From Todiramphus chloris collaris (Eukaryota; Chordata; Aves; Coraciiformes; Alcedinidae): a DNA stretch of 64,000 nt. The DNA lies in NCBI GenBank assembly GCA_025345505.1, contig JANVCC010000064.1:1989560-2053559 (forward strand). The letters run 5' to 3'. Below are positions 59,076 through 64,000 of the stretch, in pieces; the first letter of the stretch is position 1, and each line of letters starts with the position of its first letter. The notes under the pieces were generated by a model. The model was not told where the DNA came from and ran no database searches. It saw only the letters and a program-made list of their open reading frames with translations. A program made the translations under genes and the position numbers.

Positions 59076-59996
59076 ATGCTGCCGCTGCTGCCGCTGCTGC
59101 TCCTGGGCTCCCCGGGGCTGAGCCTGCCCTCGGGGGGTCCCTCGGGGGACACCCAGCTGGTCACCCCCCTCCGCCTGGACCCCGACATCAACGGGCGCTC
59201 TTACTTCAGGAGGGGTTCCGCCGAACCCCCCCGGGGAGGGCAAGCGGTGGTTTTCCAGCTTTCGGCTTTCGGGGAGGATTTTTACCTCCACCTCTCCCCC
59301 GACGCTCATTTCATCGCACCCGCCTTCGCCGCCCAGTACCTGGGGGTCGCGCCCGGCGCCGCCCGCCCCCTCCCCGGCCTCCGTCACTGCTTTTATTCGG
59401 GGGATGTCAACGCCGACCGGGAATCTTTCGCCGCTCTCAGCCTTTGTGGGGGGCTCCGGGGGGCTTTCGGTTACCGTGGAGCCGAATACATCATCAGCCC
59501 GCTGGCGGGGGGGGCGGCCGGGGGAGCTCATCGCCTGCAGCGCCGCAGCCCCGGCCGCCCCGTCGGGGCCGGAGCATCCCGCTGTGCCGTGGGTTCCGGG
59601 CTCACCCCCGGGGTGCTGCAGGCGTTGGACAAGTACCGGGGACGCGGTGGGGGGAAAGGGGGTCGGGCCAAGCGCTTTGCCTCGGTCCCTCGTTACGTGG
59701 AGACCTTGGTGGTGGCCGACGAGTCGATGGTGAAGTTCCACGGGGATGACCTCCAGCACTACCTGCTCACCCTGATGGCCACGGCCGCCCGCCTCTACAA
59801 GCATCCCAGCATCCGTAACCCCATCCAGATCTCCGTGGTCAAGTTTCTCCTCATTGGGCAGGATGACAAGGGGCCCAAGGTTACTGGCAATGCCGCCCTC
59901 ACCCTCCGCAACTTCTGTGCCTGGCAGAAGAAATGGAACAAGGTCAGCGACAAGCACCCCGAGTACTGGGACACTGCCATCCTCTTCACCAAACAG
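59076..59996 (+). CDS. ADAMTS15: ADAMTS15 exon 1 (partial gene): signal peptide, prodomain, first half of catalytic domain
   Basis: This is a secreted zinc metalloprotease, a versican/aggrecan-type proteoglycanase. The exon codes 307 residues: Leu-rich signal peptide (about 1-16), prodomain with RLDPDINGR (33-41), FYSGDVNA and a Cys170 that could act as a cysteine switch, furin site RAKR (197-200), then the catalytic domain FASVPRYVETLVVADESMVKFHG, ending AILFTKQ at donor AACAG|GTGGGT (phase 0). These blocks match remembered human ADAMTS15. The zinc motif and all later domains are on exons beyond the right edge. Upstream in-frame sequence is promoter and leader, and the hydrophobic segment fixes the start. 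The gene is divergent from ADAMTS8. Confidence 0.95.
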
Positions 59997-62900
59997 GTGG
60001 GTGCAAGGGGAATGACCCACAGGGGCTGTCCCCTCTTTCAAGAAGCTCTACAATGTGCTCCTGAGGCCACCTGTGCCCCACCTCTGGTGCACGCTGGAGG
60101 AGGTCGAGGCCAATCCCCCTTTCCCAAGGGACACTCCACCCACAGATGCTGGGGTGGGGAAAGCAGACATGTGGAGCAATCCCACTTGAGCCAGCCCTTG
60201 CTGTCTTCTGGGCAGGTTTTGGCCAGCAGCCCAGAGAAAGCCCTGCCAGGGGGTGACTTGCGAGGCTGGTCGTCCCCGTGGGCAGAACCAGCTGCTCCAT
60301 CCCCTGCCTCCTGGCAGGACCCCTGGTAGCCAGTGCCTGGGATCTCTGGCGCACCCCGAAACATGGGGTCTGAGCCCAGAAGAGGAGGAGCATGGCCCCA
60401 CTTCCCCCTCCCTGGCTGGGAAGAGCTCACAATGCCACCTGCCAAGAAAAAAAACCCCTCTCCCCGCTTCCTCTGACTCATGCACGAGGTCCTCCTGAGA
60501 ACCTGGACCTCTCCTCCGTGTGCTGGCTGCTCTGCGTGGACCCAGTTCAGGGCTGGAAGAAAAACACCGGAGATCCAGCCAGTGTTTGCAGCCCTTGGAG
60601 GGAGGAGAGGCGAGAGCCTCCCCACTGCTGCCCTGAGCTGGGAGAAAGGCTTTGCCCAGCTGCCTTTTGCTCACCTTTGGCAAGGGCATTGCAGGGGTGT
60701 GGGGTCCTTGGATGAGCTTCTCCATCCTCCCACCCTGATACAGTGTGTGACACCCAGCGGTGACACCGCTCACAGAGCCTCCTCCCGAATGCTCCTCCTC
60801 TTCCCCGTGGTCTTGTCCCAGTGCTGACATCAGCACAGTGCCTGGCTGGGGTGGCAGAGCCTGCACCCCCGGATTACTGCGAGGGGAGGAGGCTGAGCCC
60901 AGCCTGAACGGGACAGTTGCGTTTTTCCCTGGCTGCAGCAGGCTTTGCCAGCAAGAGCAACTTGCATTTTCTCCTTCCCCCATCCCTGCCCAGATGTTTT
61001 TGGATTAGGGACAGGTCAGGAACCCTCCTTAACAGCCAGGAGACCATTCCCAAAACATCCTTCCAGGTCAAGCACTCGTGGGTGGGAAGGATGTAGCATC
61101 CAGCTGCCCCTAGCCTGAGGTCAGCGCGGGCTGCTGATGGCCTGGAGCAGGAACGATGCCGTGCAGGACACGCGAGACCTCATCCTGCCCGTCCTCCTTG
61201 TTCCCCCTACTCCGGGCAGGGCCTGTGCTGCAAATGCTGCCAGAGCGCAGACAGGGTTGAACCCCTGGCTTCTGGAGCAGCTCCTGCCTGCAAAGAGGAG
61301 GACCTGACGACATCCCTGTGGGGATGAGCCAGCTCCATCTCTGGTGGAAACCCGCTGAGGTCACCAGAGCCACAGGTGGGACAGCTTCGGTCCCAGCAGA
61401 TCAAAAGCTGCGGATCACGGCCGGGCTGCATTTTTTACACATTGCTAAACCATCCATTCCTGAACTCCCAAGGCAAGCTCGGTGCAAAGGCACACGATCG
61501 AGGAGACATCTGCCTTCCTTGAGTGCATCCATCTGTGGTCCCCTGACACCCCGGAGCTTATCTCCCTGCCAAAAAGCTGTTATATAAGCCCCCGACTTAA
61601 ATTTCATCTCAAACCTGGTTGATAGGCAGTTTCCCGTTGTGTCAACAACTTGCTGATGAATGGGGCTGTCCTCTCCTGCTCGGCTTTGCTCCATCCTGGC
61701 ATCGGTCATGCTGGATTGTGGATTTGCCCTTGGGGAGCTTGGTTCTTCTCAAGCTTCACCTTCCTACCTGAGCCAGTGCTTGTTGGAGGATCCTGCAGAG
61801 CATCCAGCCTTCAGCTGCGCCCCAGCCTCTTGGAAATTGTGTCACACGCCACAGTGAAGGGCTTGGCCATGCTTCTCACCCATCCTGAACCTTGATGTCC
61901 TACCAGCGGAGGTTTGCTGAACATCTTTGGCCTGCTGTAAAAACAAAGGGATGTCCCACCAAGGAACATCTGTCTGCAGCCTCAAGTGCAGAAGATGCTG
62001 CAGGGAAATTTGGAAAGCCATGCTCTGTAGCTCAAAGCTCAGCTTTTCAGGGTTGCTTTGGACACACATGGGAAGCCTCCATGGTAGGGAGGGTGCTTAT
62101 GACCTCGTCTCTGAATAGGCAAATTGAGGCAGTAACCACAAGGATCACCCCCAACTGACCTTCAGGACATGTTGAGAAGGTGGCAAAGGGATGAAGAAAA
62201 GCCTTGGAAGAGCTCACAGATGAAGACCAGGCTGGCAGGAGAGTTCTGATGGTTCATCTACCAGGTTGCTCGAAGCCCCCTGGGGCACTGGGCGTCCTCC
62301 CTGGATTTGAGCTGGCAGCTGGGGATACAGTTGGTGGTGAACACACCGTGCAAAGGCACAGCCAGCCCTTCTTGTACTGCTCTCCCACCCTAAACCTCTT
62401 GCAGATCCCTCTCCTCCCCTCTGTAGCTCCATCCCTGCATTGCCTCCCCTCCTCAGCAGGCTGGATCCCCAGCAAGACCTTAGGAGGTGTTCTGAGGGGC
62501 ATCAGGACCCCTCATTAGCACCCAGAAATGTTGCCCAGCCTCTCAAAGCAGGGTGCCCGCGTGAGGCTGCGGCCGGGGGGGTGAGGGAAAGCCCTGTTCA
62601 GAAGAGCTGCTGGTTCATGGATCCCTGCAGCCGGGGCAGGCGAGGCTGAGAGCGAGAAGTGGGTCAGTGTGTCAGTGCAGGTGTTGGGCTGGGAGCCAAA
62701 AGCTCGCTGGGCCAGCGAGGAAACGGCGACTCTTCAAAGAGCAGCGAGCGGGGAGCCGCCGGCAGCCGCCTCTTCCCCACGATGCTGTGTCCCCCCCAAC
62801 CCTGCACTCCACCTTCACCCCCAAACCCCTGGAGCTGGGACCACCCCAGGGGAGAGCAGGGCCAGGGGACCTTGGGCAAGCTGCTCCCCTGGGTTAGCTC

Positions 62901-64000
62901 AGCGTGGCAATGGCACTGGCTCTCGGTGGCATTTAGGGACAGGAGACCCTGTGCCCGGGGTGCCAGCCCCATTTACTCGTGCCGTGCTCACCGGAGGTGG
63001 CATTGCCACCGTGGATGTGGGGTTGCCACCTGCTCGTCCCTGCCAGCATCAAGGCGCCGTGGGATCGGGGATGCGGCGAGTTCCCAGCTGACAAGGAAAA
63101 GTGCTGCGGAGCAGAGAGCTGAACCCGGCTGTACGACGGGGTTTTCCACCCGCCAGCCCAGACCCAGGCGTTTCTCCACCTCGCCTCTCCAGAGACCACA
63201 GTCTCGTCTGTGCCTTCAGACTTCGTAGCCACAGGTCTTCTGCTAAAGCCATCTGAGCCCTGGCCGGGGCTCTCTGAAGTCATCAGGACTGTTATTTACC
63301 CACGGCTGAACCTGCCTGCGCGGGAATGCCTCCGGCTTGGAAACCTCGCTGGAAATGTTGGCAGAGCAGCTCAGGCGAGACTTCGAGCAACCCAGGCGCT
63401 TTGGCTGGGCGAGCGCTGCGCATGAATCACGCTTATTTATAGCATGGGAGCGCCCGGCGAGTCCCTTACGTTGTCTTTTCATGTGGAAAGCAGCTCCCTG
63501 CCTCCTGTGCAGCCTTCTCCGGTAGCTCCCAGCCTGACTGGGACAGCAGCGAGGGATGGGGATGATGCTCCAGCCCTCCCAAGCTGCTGACAGACCCCAG
63601 CAGGGAAAGGGGGCATCTGAGGACAAGGTTCTTGCCAGGCTGCAGCAGTGATTCGTCTTCAGATGGGTTTTTTATTTGCACGAACACCTTTGGATCCCAA
63701 AGAAGGGCATACCCACCTACAGCATGGCCCCATCCTCTGTCCCAGCTCCAGGGGGTCTGGCTGTCCTCAGGTTGGGGTGGAAGGCTGGGCTGGCTCCTTC
63801 TTCAATCAGCTGGGCTTGCTTGTTCCGCAAGGGATGGCTCTGAAGTGTCCTGCAGAGAGAGGAACACTTCCCTCGGCCACACAAACCCCTGGACCCTGTC
63901 CAAGGGCTTCTTGTTCCTAGGAATAAGCTGGGAAATGAGGCTGAGGAGCAGGTCAGCTGTGAGCCCAAGGCCAGGTATCTTCCCATCCACCCACCTGGCT
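59997..64000 (+). other. ADAMTS15: ADAMTS15 intron 1 (incomplete)
   Basis: No second exon (expected to start with a sequence like DLCGATTCDTLG) is found before the window ends. A GC-rich patch near 63310-63460 contains TTATTTATAG (63433-63442), a MEF2-type or TATA-like sequence. No repeat family was recognised. Confidence 0.8.

Larger units (their letters stand above)
58480..59720. promoter_or_regulatory. ADAMTS15: CpG island over the ADAMTS15 promoter and first exon
   Basis: CpG-rich sequence spans the upstream region, leader and prodomain-coding part of exon 1. It includes a (GAGGAG)n purine tract at 58961-58985 in the leader and two tandem copies of a 17-mer (58641-58674). Confidence 0.8.

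Noticed and set aside
58512..60041. 509-codon minus-strand open frame opposite ADAMTS15 exon 1
   Set aside because: It is the antisense shadow of the GC-rich coding exon and CpG island, low complexity and without a recognisable domain.

Overview
This window is vertebrate nuclear DNA and is almost certainly avian. Coding sequence is split into small exons with GT-AG introns. CR1-type LINE fragments are the only interspersed repeats I recognise, the introns are compact, and GC-rich promoter islands are interrupted by 100-base assembly gaps. The gene order ZBTB44 - ADAMTS8 - ADAMTS15 matches the human 11q24 neighbourhood. A crocodilian or turtle source is less likely but not excluded. Nothing prokaryotic, viral or CRISPR-like was seen.

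Layout. (1) Positions 1 to about 29,760, minus strand: ZBTB44, a BTB/POZ plus four-C2H2-zinc-finger transcription factor. The non-coding first exon lies in a CpG island (donor after 29,361). A 16.7 kb intron follows, then coding exons at 12,607-11,590, 7,717-7,633, 3,166-3,003 and 350-50. The last coding exon lies beyond the left edge. A well-spliced-looking extra exon sits at 4,138-3,972 and an unexplained exon-like open stretch at 19,678-19,573. (2) About 30,010-30,530: a 62-bp minisatellite just upstream of the ZBTB44 island. (3) 30.5-34.4 kb: intergenic. (4) About 34.4-49.48 kb, minus strand: complete ADAMTS8, nine coding exons whose phases all agree, 905 codons, with a TATA box at 49,510-49,503. 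(5) 49.6-58.8 kb: intergenic spacer with an assembly gap, CR1 pieces and no recognised gene. (6) From about 58.9 kb, plus strand: ADAMTS15, TATA box at 58,869-58,876 and first coding exon 59,076-59,996 (307 codons). The other exons lie beyond the right edge.

The two ADAMTS genes are divergent paralogues encoding secreted zinc metalloproteases of the extracellular matrix (hyalectan-type proteoglycanases). ZBTB44 is an unrelated nuclear regulator.

The most notable observations are these. ADAMTS8 here encodes a third, C-terminal thrombospondin repeat, which human ADAMTS8 (as I recall it) lacks because it stops exactly where this protein has a tryptophan. ADAMTS8 has an intron in the catalytic-domain region that its neighbour ADAMTS15 lacks. 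A candidate ZBTB44 alternative exon has a triple-AG acceptor that would switch between an in-frame 51-residue insertion and a premature stop. Several AT-rich, homeobox/SOX/RUNX/MEF2-motif-dense islands in GC-rich surroundings look like enhancers. I found no convincing wholly new system. All exon boundaries were read by eye from splice consensus, reading phase and remembered orthologue sequence.
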